The position numbers were made by a program, and so were the translations under genes. This document shows positions 52,461 through 61,490 of a DNA stretch of 64,000 nt, in pieces. Source of the stretch: Lewinella sp. LCG006 (lineage in GTDB: Bacteria > Bacteroidota > Bacteroidia > Chitinophagales > Saprospiraceae); contig NZ_CP160680.1 of the NCBI RefSeq assembly GCF_040784935.1, positions 5,313,802-5,377,801 on the forward strand, given 5' to 3'. The notes beneath the pieces are model-generated. The model was not told the origin of the DNA and searched no databases. It saw only the letters and a list, made by a program, of their open reading frames with translations. The number at the start of each line of letters is the position of its first letter. Within the stretch, counting starts at the first letter, position 1.

Positions 52461-54005
52461 ATCAGTGAGCGCTATGCTGCCTTTGAGGTGCGTGGTGCTC
52501 AATTGACGCAGGATGATATAGATTTTGTCTGGCCGCATCTCGATCAGGTGAATAGCCCGGCAGAGGAAATAGCATTTTTACACCAAGGAAAGCGTAAACT
52601 ACAGTACAAACGGCGTATTCGCTTGCTATTACTTACCCTCACGAGTGTGGCATTTGCGATCCTGGCATTGTGGGCCAATAGTCAGCGGGATGCCGCTGAA
52701 ATCCGTGAACTACAAAGTAAATCCATGCGGATAGGCTTGGCGGCCCGTTATGCGCTTTACGAAGGAAAACCAAGAGTAGCATTCCGATTGGCGGAACAAG
52801 CATTGATATGGAACAATGATGAAGACGCTACAGCAATTGCTCGAGAGGTAATGCTTGAAATCCAAGAGAATCCGCTCGTCCGAAGTATTCACCATCAGGA
52901 TACGATTACGGCCATGCAGTTTTCCGACGATGGTACTTACTTTTTGAGTGCCTCAATGGATGGCGAAGTCAGGTTGTCTGATTTGGATGGTAAAACCCTG
53001 AATCGATTACAACATGATAGTGGAATTCGCTGGGCTCGACTTTTACCTCCGGGGAATCTCGTTTTGAGCCTAAGTACAAGGGGCAATTTGATGCTTTGGA
53101 ATGTCACTGGGAATAGCATCCAAAACCTGGCTAAAGATATTGAATTTTCGAGTGCCGAATTGAGTGCCGATAACACTTACCTGGGGGCGATCACCAATAA
53201 TCAGGTGTACGTTTGGGATTTACGACAACCGGGGAAGGAACAACCATTGGTCGTCAGTCTGGAAGCACCCGTGTCAAGCCTTGGTTTTTTGCAAATAGAA
53301 AACAAGTGGGACCTCATCACTGCTGATAACAATGGTAATATTAAACGTTGGAATTCCGCAGGTGAAGCTGTCTTCAACTACCAAAACCTGTTGGATAAAG
53401 CAGTAAATGGAATCAGCGTAAGTCCCAATAATGATAAAATTATTTTTCGTACCCCAGCGGGCGACTTTTTACTAGCGAGCAATGGCGACACCCTCAAAAC
53501 CAGAACGGCTATCATGTTTCGTTCCTACCAACCTGTACATGCTACCTTTGCTACTAATGGTAAGGTACCGGAAAGAATCGTTTCTATCAGTCGCAATAAG
53601 GAGTTTGTATACGTCTGGAATACGGGTTCTACTCAGTCTGATATCGATATGCAGTGGTCACCTAGGGGGCAGGCTCAGTTTGCGGCCATGAGTAACAATG
53701 GGCGGTTTTTTCTGGGAGCGAGTGACGATAACGAGAACATGGTTCAACTGTTAGCAGATAATTTGAAGGAACAAAATCATGAGCTTTTTCGCTTTAATAA
53801 CTGTACCTTATGGGGAGTATACGCACCTAACAATGTGCATTTTTTATCCACTGCGGGCGGTAATCAGGCCTTGCTCTGGAAATTTGATTGCGATTATCTG
53901 GCAGATAAGAAGGCTTTGAACGAAGCGCAAGTGATCCAGTATTACCAAACCAGATTACACCCACTATCAGAGGAAGAACAAGCATATTACCGTTTAAATA
54001 ATTAA
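52368..54005 (+). CDS. Membrane-anchored WD40 protein A, C-terminal half of a split STAND protein
   Basis: 545 aa from the ATG at 52368 (a TTG at 52344 lies inside the previous gene). It opens with MKYELSHDTIARQVFEKAS, the segment that in nSTAND proteins of this phylum follows the NTPase winged helix. One transmembrane helix (about 85-103) follows, then seven or so WD40-like blades (about 165-520: FSDDGTYFLSASMDGEVRLSD; VYVWDL; IKRWN; VYVWN; LLWKFD). No NTPase of its own. It shares a 93-nt start block with the gene at 55589. Confidence 0.82.
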   Translation: MKYELSHDTIARQVFEKASTEARTRRKVERFISERYAAFEVRGAQLTQDDIDFVWPHLDQVNSPAEEIAFLHQGKRKLQYKRRIRLLLLTLTSVAFAILALWANSQRDAAEIRELQSKSMRIGLAARYALYEGKPRVAFRLAEQALIWNNDEDATAIAREVMLEIQENPLVRSIHHQDTITAMQFSDDGTYFLSASMDGEVRLSDLDGKTLNRLQHDSGIRWARLLPPGNLVLSLSTRGNLMLWNVTGNSIQNLAKDIEFSSAELSADNTYLGAITNNQVYVWDLRQPGKEQPLVVSLEAPVSSLGFLQIENKWDLITADNNGNIKRWNSAGEAVFNYQNLLDKAVNGISVSPNNDKIIFRTPAGDFLLASNGDTLKTRTAIMFRSYQPVHATFATNGKVPERIVSISRNKEFVYVWNTGSTQSDIDMQWSPRGQAQFAAMSNNGRFFLGASDDNENMVQLLADNLKEQNHELFRFNNCTLWGVYAPNNVHFLSTAGGNQALLWKFDCDYLADKKALNEAQVIQYYQTRLHPLSEEEQAYYRLNN

Positions 54006-54015
54006 ACCTATTACC

Positions 54016-55326
54016 ATGAAACACCAAACCTTAATATTCATCCTACTATTCGGTTTTTTCAGCATACACCTCCACGCCCAGCCGATTGGTGGAAGTGTTG
54101 ATACCCTTGATCTGGGTGGTGAAGATGTAGCAACCAATATGAATGCCAGTCGAGGCCTGGACCAAGCAATTGCTAATCGTAATTGGTGGCTCGATTTTTT
54201 AATGGCTGATTCCATCAGAGCGAGACCAGGACTGACCTACCACCAGTCTATTGATCTGTGTGCCAGGAATTACAATTTTGGCCCTGGTTCGTGGGTGTTA
54301 TACAAGGACTTGAACATCTTTTTCTTTCTAGCAGATTTGGAGTCACTTCAAAGCAACCTTGCATGGCATACTTACCGGAATAGTAATATGAAAACCGATG
54401 CTGGCCCGGTTCGTCAGTCTCCGCTGGGAGGGCGTGGTCGTCCTGCCGCACAGAACAGTGATCGTGTCATTTCCAACCCCAATGCTACCATCAGTAGTGC
54501 TGCTGCACCACCGCTGTATCCTTTTGTTCGTCAAGATGTTTTAGGGGAGGATAATGCCCGCAAGAATCCTCGGTACGTATATCACCAAAAGGTAGTAAGA
54601 GGACGTACCAGTCCTGATATGGGTTACCTCTCTGCGTATAAAAATACCCAGGCACTTAATCGACTGTACCATTTGGCCTTCTATGATGGCACTAATGATG
54701 ATTACTATTTCTACGGTACCCCAAACGCAATTGTGCATCCTGATCCGATGATTGATGTTGGGAAGGCAGTGATGGCCGTCTATCTGGATATTTCAGCAAT
54801 GGTAGAAGGTGGGATGAAGACGGCCTATAACCAGCAGAACCGTTCCACACAGGCCACCAAGTTAAGTGCTAGTCAGGTACAGCAGGCTATCCCACTGCTG
54901 AAAAATGTACCGATACCTTTTAATTATAAGCGGATACTGGGTGCCAGGCGTCAGCAACTTAATGCGAATCTACCCGGACTAGAAAGCTCTCTGGAAGCAT
55001 TGGTAGCACAGAGGGACGTATGCAGCGCTTTCTTGAGTCAGACTGAGTTGAGCTTATTCAATTGGTTGATCAACCAAAAAAGGGAACTTGTTGCTTGGCA
55101 AACAGCCGCAATAGATGGGTTGGCAACCATTCTCAGTGCTCCTGGAAATGCCGCAACTTACAGCCAGTTGGCAGTCGTTTCCGAGTATCTACGCGTAAGT
55201 ACCGTTCTACTTAAGAACCTTACGGAAAACCAGAAGCTGTATGATGCGCTAAACCTTGTCAAGATCTCGTATCACGATGCTGTATGGGCTGCTGAGCGAG
55301 ATTTTAGGATGAAGCTCAATGAGTGA
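54016..55326 (+). CDS. Exported helical protein in protease operon
   Basis: 436 aa. Signal peptide (LIFILLFGFFSIHLHAQ), then a largely helical body. Motif YPFVRQDVLGEDNARKNPRY (about 175-195) resembles a segment of the lipoprotein at 50825. Tyr- and Asn-rich region 205-245, C-terminal helices rich in Leu/Gln. No known domain seen. Follows WD40 protein A by 10 nt, last gene of the tight six-gene block; may meet the outward-facing WD40 propeller outside the cytoplasm. Confidence 0.68.
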   Translation: MKHQTLIFILLFGFFSIHLHAQPIGGSVDTLDLGGEDVATNMNASRGLDQAIANRNWWLDFLMADSIRARPGLTYHQSIDLCARNYNFGPGSWVLYKDLNIFFFLADLESLQSNLAWHTYRNSNMKTDAGPVRQSPLGGRGRPAAQNSDRVISNPNATISSAAAPPLYPFVRQDVLGEDNARKNPRYVYHQKVVRGRTSPDMGYLSAYKNTQALNRLYHLAFYDGTNDDYYFYGTPNAIVHPDPMIDVGKAVMAVYLDISAMVEGGMKTAYNQQNRSTQATKLSASQVQQAIPLLKNVPIPFNYKRILGARRQQLNANLPGLESSLEALVAQRDVCSAFLSQTELSLFNWLINQKRELVAWQTAAIDGLATILSAPGNAATYSQLAVVSEYLRVSTVLLKNLTENQKLYDALNLVKISYHDAVWAAERDFRMKLNE

Positions 55327-55588
55327 GGGGATTTTGCCAGTGTTACTAATGCTTCTCCGTGCGCTGTTGTTCCACGAAAAGTAGAGGACCTTCAGCACAA
55401 ACTACTTAGTGCAAGGTAGAGAGATATGTGAAAACCTAAATGGAATGCGGTCCAAATACCTTTTACTTTTTACCTTGTACTTTGTGGTTACAGTTTGCTG
55501 AAAATAAGTCCCTTGTGTCCACTTTGAAGTAACCGCGTAAGTAGAACCGGAGATAAACCGCAGCTAAAAATAAGCTTTTACATTTTTT
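55327..55588. other. 262-nt gap between the two protease blocks
   Basis: A+T-rich, no coding signal or strong hairpin. It should hold the promoter of the WD40-B/CHAT/nSTAND genes, but I cannot identify a TAnnTTTG element there. Confidence 0.4.
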
Positions 55589-55681
55589 ATGAAATACGAA
55601 CTCAGTCACGATACCATCGCTCGCCAGGTCTTTGAAAAGGCCAGCATCGAGGCACGTACGCGCCGCAAGGTGGAGCGTTTT
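55589..55681 (+). repeat. 93-nt 5' block, copy B
   Basis: Partner of 52368-52460 (91 of 93 identical). The sequence upstream of each copy is unrelated, so the shared part begins at the start codon. Confidence 0.85.
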
Positions 55682-58375
55682 GTACGCGAGCGTCATGAAG
55701 CTTGGCAGCAGCGTGGTGCGCGACTGACACAGGATGACCTTGATTACATCGGCCCTTATCTTGGTCAGATCAATCTGACAAAAGAGGAAGACCAATTCAT
55801 TGTAATGGGGCGTAAAGAATTGGTTCGGCAAGGGCGTCGCCGCCGATTGCTTATTACGAGTATCATCGCCATATTGGCTTTAACTACCATCGCGGCTATT
55901 TTTCAGTCTAGAGCCGCAGAAAGGGAACGTTTAACCGCTGAAGAGGCTCGTCAGGATGCTGATAAAAAAGCAATTGCGCTGGCGCTCAATGAGCAGGCCC
56001 TACAGGCCTCCTTGTTGGAGGCTAAAATTGCCAATGATACGGCTAGAATAAGAAGAATTGAAGCTGAAATAGCTACAGAAAAAGCTAAGATAAGCGCATT
56101 GATCGCTAATCGTGCTCAGCGTTCTGCCGAACAGCGGGCATTGGAAACTAAAATTCTGGGAGTGGTCAATGTTGCCAGATCATTACCGCTAGAGCAGCGA
56201 GATTTGGCACTTCGATTAGCACAAGTAGCCAATGAAATGCCAGGGGCATCATCCCTGCCGCAAGCTGCTGAGGTATTAACTGATTTATTCTACCAGCAAA
56301 TCGCTTCGGGCAAAGGAACCGGCAACCCTTTGTACCAGTACGTATTCACCCATGATGATGTAGTAAATTCGGTGCGATTTTCTCCTGATGGTTCTAAAGT
56401 GTTGACCAGTGACCGAGATGGTTGGGTGAAACTTTGGGATCGGTCAAGCGGAAGTTTGTTAGTTAGTCGAAATTTAGCGAGTAGTGTGAATTTTGTTGAA
56501 TTCTCACCTGATGGTAGCCGAATTCTAGCTACAACCTACTCGAAGACTGTACATTGGCAGTTGAATGATGCCGATGTTTCCTCATTGCCTGATGTCAACG
56601 AACCACTACTAAGGGCGATGTTTTCCCGTGATGGTCAAAGTGTTTTGCAAATTGGTCAGCAGAAAATAATGCTTACAGATCTGGCGGGTGAGGTAAGATG
56701 CTTAATTGAAGAGCATGGTGAATCAATTACTTTTGGTTGTTTTGGGCCAGATGAGCAAAATATTTGGGTAGGCTATAAGGACGGAACGATCAAGTGCTTT
56801 TCTGCTAATGATGGTAGCCTGCAAAGAAGCTGGCACAAGCATAATAGTTTTATCCACTGGCTGGTCTTTGCTCCAGACGGAAACCGCTTCATCGCCCTGG
56901 AAGATCGAGGAGCAGCAAAAATCTGGTCGCTAGATGGCGAATTACTATACAAAGTGCCAAATGGTGCAAAGTTTGCCACCTGGTCTCCCGATGGAAAATA
57001 CCTGTCAACAGGCACTATTAGCGGTACTTTGCAGCTTTGGCAAAAAGACAGCGTTCTGGTTTTTAGTAAGCAAGCACATGAGGAGTATATCCGTTATCTT
57101 GATTTTTCCGCTGATGGTCAACTGTTGCTGACTGTCAGTGGCGATGGGCTGGCCAAAATTTGGGATTTAAAAGGTCAGCTTAAGCAAGTTTTGCGTGGTC
57201 ATACTAAAGACCTTCGCACCGCTCGGTTTTCTCCGGATGGCAAGTTTGTAGTTACTGGTAGCGTAGATTTTACGGCGCGCCTCTGGCCATTGGATGGCGT
57301 GTTGCTGCAAAGGATTGGAGGAGATGAAACAAAATGGTTTTCACTAGTAAACTATCTTCCTAATCATGATTACCTGCTGACGCAAAAGTATGGCAACCTG
57401 AGCCTCTGGAATCGAGAGGAGGAGTGCCTGGCCAGGCTCGGAACTTCAGAGGGATCATCAATGGTAAAAGAAGGGCGTGATCTCATTGCCATCAATCAAA
57501 AGGGAGGGTTAGCTCTCCTGAATGGCAATGGCACGAAAATTAAGGATATAAGTGCTGGGGATGCTGATCAGCGCTTTGTGGGAATAGAATTTATTAAGGG
57601 TGGGCAAACGCTGGTAACTGTAGCCAAGCAGGGACTGGTACAAGAATGGGATGGCAAAGGAGAGCTGGTACAAGAATTTAACATCAATGAGCAAAACCTG
57701 CGACTTACTGCCCTCGCACCAAAGCGTCAAATACTTTGCCTGGCAGGGTACCAGGAGAATGTTTGGATGTATAATCTAGCAGGCAAACGCTTAGCACACT
57801 TAGCCCACGGAAACAATTACAATGTTACCGCCATAGCTTTTTCTGCCGATGAGCAGGAGGTGTACTTGAGTTATCAAGACCAGATTATTCGACGTTGGAG
57901 TACCGATGGACGTTTGCTTGCGGAATGGAAATACGCAGGCAGTTGGGCCGATTACCTGGTTCCAATATCATCAGGTAAAGCAATTATTACCAATGGTATC
58001 GATGAAGGACTGGCAATTTGGAGCAAGGAGGGGAAACTATTACAGGTATTACCACACCCTAGTGCTGTCCAGTCATTCAAGCTCAGTCCGGACGGAAAGT
58101 TACTTTTGAGTTTTACTGCGGAAGGAACTAGTTTAAGTGGAATATTCCACCTGTGGGACATGGAGCGCAAGCAGAAGATTTATCAGTGGGGAGATCAAAT
58201 TAACAAGTATGACAATGCCTTTTTTTCGGCTGACGGTAGACGAGTGATCACAGTATCCGAGGATGACTTTATTGACTACTGGCCATTGGTAGATGAAGTC
58301 TACAACTACCTCAAAAACGAAGCCGCCATCCCCCAACTCACCCCCGAACAACGAAAACTATATGGCATTGATTAA
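55589..58375 (+). CDS. Membrane-anchored WD40 protein B, C-terminal half of a split STAND protein
   Basis: 928 aa. It starts with the same KYELSHDTIARQ segment as protein A. A basic stretch and transmembrane helix (about 87-105) precede an Ala/Glu/Arg coiled coil (about 108-190), then two consecutive WD40 arrays (about 250-600 and 620-915) with repeated FSPDG/FSADG, VKLWD, AKIWDL and RRWSTDG blades. The positive charge before the helix suggests the propellers face outside the cytoplasm. Acts as sensor; paired with the CHAT and NTPase genes downstream. Confidence 0.85.
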   Translation: MKYELSHDTIARQVFEKASIEARTRRKVERFVRERHEAWQQRGARLTQDDLDYIGPYLGQINLTKEEDQFIVMGRKELVRQGRRRRLLITSIIAILALTTIAAIFQSRAAERERLTAEEARQDADKKAIALALNEQALQASLLEAKIANDTARIRRIEAEIATEKAKISALIANRAQRSAEQRALETKILGVVNVARSLPLEQRDLALRLAQVANEMPGASSLPQAAEVLTDLFYQQIASGKGTGNPLYQYVFTHDDVVNSVRFSPDGSKVLTSDRDGWVKLWDRSSGSLLVSRNLASSVNFVEFSPDGSRILATTYSKTVHWQLNDADVSSLPDVNEPLLRAMFSRDGQSVLQIGQQKIMLTDLAGEVRCLIEEHGESITFGCFGPDEQNIWVGYKDGTIKCFSANDGSLQRSWHKHNSFIHWLVFAPDGNRFIALEDRGAAKIWSLDGELLYKVPNGAKFATWSPDGKYLSTGTISGTLQLWQKDSVLVFSKQAHEEYIRYLDFSADGQLLLTVSGDGLAKIWDLKGQLKQVLRGHTKDLRTARFSPDGKFVVTGSVDFTARLWPLDGVLLQRIGGDETKWFSLVNYLPNHDYLLTQKYGNLSLWNREEECLARLGTSEGSSMVKEGRDLIAINQKGGLALLNGNGTKIKDISAGDADQRFVGIEFIKGGQTLVTVAKQGLVQEWDGKGELVQEFNINEQNLRLTALAPKRQILCLAGYQENVWMYNLAGKRLAHLAHGNNYNVTAIAFSADEQEVYLSYQDQIIRRWSTDGRLLAEWKYAGSWADYLVPISSGKAIITNGIDEGLAIWSKEGKLLQVLPHPSAVQSFKLSPDGKLLLSFTAEGTSLSGIFHLWDMERKQKIYQWGDQINKYDNAFFSADGRRVITVSEDDFIDYWPLVDEVYNYLKNEAAIPQLTPEQRKLYGID

Positions 58376-58393
58376 TAGATTAGCAAGCAGTAA

Positions 58394-58413
58394 AGACGCA
58401 TTGCAATGCGTCT
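58394..58413. repeat. 20-bp perfect palindrome before the CHAT gene
   Basis: AGACGCATTGCAATGCGTCT, a palindrome type often dispersed between genes. It contains the ATG at 58406, so that ATG is unlikely to start translation. Confidence 0.6.
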
Positions 58414-58429
58414 CAATAACACCAACAAT

Positions 58430-60301
58430 ATGACCCCCATCATCTTCCTCACCTTCGCCAATGACCCCGATGCGCATCTGGCACTCCTCAAAGAGGAAAG
58501 TCGGCGCTTGTACGGCGCACTCGAAGAACTGGACCGTAAAGAATACCTCAAGCTTATCCGCGAGGAGAGTGCGCAGGTAAAGGACATCTTCGCTTCTTTC
58601 ACGAAAAACAAGGACCGGATTGCCATTTTTCACTACGCTGGCCACGCCGCAGGCACCCAATTGAATCTGGAAGGCGGCAGCGGGAACGCGGAAGGCTTGG
58701 CACAACTGCTAGGGCAGCAAGAAGGGCTACAGCTGGTCTTCCTCAATGGCTGTTCCACCAAGGGGCAGGTGCAGACCCTGCTGGCGGCGGGCGTGCCGGC
58801 GGTGATCGCTACGGCCGTGCCCATAGAAGACCGCAAGGCCATGGAGTTTAGCCAGCAGTTTTACGAGGCGCTGGCCAATCGCCGTACCATCGAGCAGGCC
58901 TTCAAGATGGCGCAGGCCTACCTGGAAACCAAGTTTAGCAAGAGCGTGGAAGTGGTCATGAGGGATGCTTCCTGGGTGGGTGCTGCCGTACAAGACAATA
59001 GTATGGACATGCCCTGGGGCATTTACGTGCAGGAAGCTCGAAAAACAGAAATCCTGAGCTGGAAGCTACCCTTCTTCCGCCCAGTGGGCTTGCCACAGGA
59101 TATGATCCAGTACATCGGAAGTAGCTTTACGGCTAATCGCTACATCGTGCTGGTACTGGATGAGATGTGTAAATACAACCCGGATATTTATGCCCAGATG
59201 GTGGAGAAAAGAGGGGAGGAGACCATCAAAAAAGACTCCAAACACTTCCCCTGGTTGGTAATTGAGAATTTTCCCTGGCCGATTGGTTCGCAGATACGCT
59301 TGCTGCGTTTTTATGATAAACCCAATGTAGAGCGGCTGGAACACCTGGTGAGTACTTATTTGATAACGAGCCAATTGCTGTATTACATTCTGGTATCGGA
59401 TTTGTGGGAACAATCACGGGGAACCATTCATGACGCGAAATGGCCACAGCTGGAACAACAGAAAGCTGCTTTTACCAACTTCGATTTTCTGGGGCAAATA
59501 CCGGCTTTGTACAACCAAATTACCGGAGTAGGAATGCCCTTTATCGGAGAGTTGGAAATGCTGGCGACGGACTTGCAAAATGCAGAAAGTCCGCTATCTA
59601 AAGCGCATACTTTTTTAGAAAAAATGCGGAAAGAGTTACAAACCAATCCTCCCACCGCTGACCTGGATAAGTTGTGCCTGAGAACCGAGCAAGCCGTTTC
59701 CATTGTGCTGCGCGCCGCGGCATTCCTGGCCAGGTATCGCCTACTTACAGTACGTAATGTGTCTATCAATCGTCCGCGATTTGAACCCCTGGCTTACGAG
59801 CTGGACATGGGCCCACTGAACGCTACCCAAGGCACGGGTCTGAACCTCTATCAGGATCAGGAATACCGCCGCAAGGAGAACTATTCCGATAGCTCTTCGA
59901 TCATTCTGGTGTCTAACGAAAAGCACCTCGACAAGTCTTTGAATCTTTCCCCTTTCATCATTGACAAAAACACTTTTGTGAAAGTCAAGAAGAGCGAAAC
60001 GACGGAGCAGGACCGCCTCGCACACATCTTTCTGATGGGCTGGGAGGAAGAGGATCGCCTGACCTACCTCGCTGTGGATCACAGCTTCTTCCACGCGCTG
60101 GACAACGAAGACGATCAGATTCATACCAACATGACCCAGGAGGATTTTACGGAAGGCCGCAACCTCAAAGAAGATGACTTTGGTGATGACTTCGGCCTCG
60201 ATTTCGGTCTCGATACCGATACGGGTAGTGATGACAGCCCGAAAGTCTTTCAACTATTGTACGACCAGTACCTCCTTTGCAAAAACGACCTTACCCAATG
60301 A
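58430..60301 (+). CDS. CHAT-domain protein with acidic C-terminal tail
   Basis: 623 aa from the ATG at 58430. N-terminal CHAT (caspase-fold) domain of about 200 residues with catalytic His72 (FHYAGHAAG) and Cys108 (FLNGCSTKG). The central part (200-550) is helical/beta with no named domain. The tail is strongly acidic and has a short tandem motif (DDFGDDFGLDFGLDTD, near 580-600). Likely the proteolytic effector released by the downstream NTPase; overlap ATGA with that gene supports partnership. Confidence 0.85.
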   Translation: MTPIIFLTFANDPDAHLALLKEESRRLYGALEELDRKEYLKLIREESAQVKDIFASFTKNKDRIAIFHYAGHAAGTQLNLEGGSGNAEGLAQLLGQQEGLQLVFLNGCSTKGQVQTLLAAGVPAVIATAVPIEDRKAMEFSQQFYEALANRRTIEQAFKMAQAYLETKFSKSVEVVMRDASWVGAAVQDNSMDMPWGIYVQEARKTEILSWKLPFFRPVGLPQDMIQYIGSSFTANRYIVLVLDEMCKYNPDIYAQMVEKRGEETIKKDSKHFPWLVIENFPWPIGSQIRLLRFYDKPNVERLEHLVSTYLITSQLLYYILVSDLWEQSRGTIHDAKWPQLEQQKAAFTNFDFLGQIPALYNQITGVGMPFIGELEMLATDLQNAESPLSKAHTFLEKMRKELQTNPPTADLDKLCLRTEQAVSIVLRAAAFLARYRLLTVRNVSINRPRFEPLAYELDMGPLNATQGTGLNLYQDQEYRRKENYSDSSSIILVSNEKHLDKSLNLSPFIIDKNTFVKVKKSETTEQDRLAHIFLMGWEEEDRLTYLAVDHSFFHALDNEDDQIHTNMTQEDFTEGRNLKEDDFGDDFGLDFGLDTDTGSDDSPKVFQLLYDQYLLCKNDLTQ

Positions 60302-61386
60302 TCACTAATCCATTCAAATTCCTTGACGCCTACGACAAGGAGGACAAAGACCGCTTTTTTGGTCGCAATAAAGAAACCGCCCAGCTGTTCAATGCGGTAC
60401 ACGCCTCTGGCTTGGTCTTACTTTATGGTGCTTCGGGTACCGGCAAGACCAGTCTCGTCAACTGTGGCTTGGCCAACCGCTTTCAGAAGACCGACTGGCT
60501 GCCCATCTTCATCCGTAGGGGTAGTGACCTCAACCGTTCCGTACTACGAGAAATAGACAAGCATACGAGCACCCAATGGAAGGACGACACACCACTGCGG
60601 CATCGCGTAAAAGACCTTTATTTGGAAACTTACCGTCCTGTCTACCTGATCTTCGATCAGTTTGAAGAACTCTACATCATGGGAACGGAGGCCGAGCAAC
60701 AGCAGTTTCACCAATCCATCAGTAACCTCCTACAGGCGGGCTTGCAGTGCAAAATCCTGCTGATCATCAGGGAAGAGTACATCGCCTACCTGTCGGAATT
60801 TGAAAAAGTGGTGCCCCCGCTGTTTGATAACCGCTTGCGCATCGAAAAGATGAACGACAACAACCTCAGCAAGGTCGTATTGGGCACCTGCCGCTACGGA
60901 AAGATTGATGTAAAAAAGCCCAAGGAAACCACGGGCATGATTCTGGATAATCTCCGGAGCCCCCGCGAAGGCATTGATCTGACCAACCTGCAGGTCTACC
61001 TAGATCGTCTCTGGCGGCGTGATCTCGACCGCCAGGGCACGCAACAACCCGACCAGGTGACCTTTGATCCCGAACTGGTGAAAGCCGTTGGTCCCATGCA
61101 AAATGTCCTGTCCGAATTTCTGGACGAGCAGATGCGGGAGATTGAAATCGGTTTGCAAAAGCGGGGGGTCAAAAGCCCGGAAGGACTGCCACTAGAGGTG
61201 TTGTTTACCCTCGTCACAGAAGACGGAACCAAGCGAAGCAAAGACCCCGTATCTATCCTGGAAGATATGCCCCGCAATCGAAAGCTGAGCGCTACCGACC
61301 TGGAGTTTTGTCTTTCTGAGTTCGAGCGAATCAAGTTGTTGCGCCGTTTTGCGGAAGAAGTAGGAGCATCGCCTGGCGAGGGTTAG
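60298..61386 (+). CDS. nSTAND NTPase, N-terminal half only
   Basis: 362 aa from ATG 60298 (overlaps the CHAT stop). nSTAND1-type AAA-like NTPase: FGRNKE, Walker A GASGTGKT (44-51), Walker B LIFDQFEEL (117-125), and a winged-helix region up to about 350 (LEFCLSEFERIKLLRRFAEE). Whole proteins of this kind continue with a YELSHD segment, transmembrane helix and WD40 or TPR sensor. Here the frame ends GASPGEG and stops inside an inverted repeat. The missing part matches the N termini of the two WD40 genes upstream. Confidence 0.85.
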   Translation: MITNPFKFLDAYDKEDKDRFFGRNKETAQLFNAVHASGLVLLYGASGTGKTSLVNCGLANRFQKTDWLPIFIRRGSDLNRSVLREIDKHTSTQWKDDTPLRHRVKDLYLETYRPVYLIFDQFEELYIMGTEAEQQQFHQSISNLLQAGLQCKILLIIREEYIAYLSEFEKVVPPLFDNRLRIEKMNDNNLSKVVLGTCRYGKIDVKKPKETTGMILDNLRSPREGIDLTNLQVYLDRLWRRDLDRQGTQQPDQVTFDPELVKAVGPMQNVLSEFLDEQMREIEIGLQKRGVKSPEGLPLEVLFTLVTEDGTKRSKDPVSILEDMPRNRKLSATDLEFCLSEFERIKLLRRFAEEVGASPGEG

Positions 61387-61442
61387 CAAGTCGCTGATTT
61401 GCATTTAAAGAAGCAACTAAATGAAGTCAGAGACTTGCTAAC
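61382..61442. repeat. Inverted repeat at the 3' end of the nSTAND gene
   Basis: GTTAGCAAGTCGCTGA (61382-61397) and its inverse at 61427-61442, one mismatch in 16 bp, perfect over the outer 11 bp. The stop codon (61384-61386) lies within the left arm. No T-run, so not a standard terminator; may be a small inserted element. Confidence 0.6.
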
Positions 61443-61490
61443 ATTATGCGTCGCATCGGAGACACCAGCAAGCGAAGTGAGTGAATGGCT

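Noticed and set aside
58406-58429. Longer ATG start of the CHAT gene
   Set aside because: The ATG is part of a dispersed-type palindrome; the ATG at 58430 opens directly into the CHAT fold.
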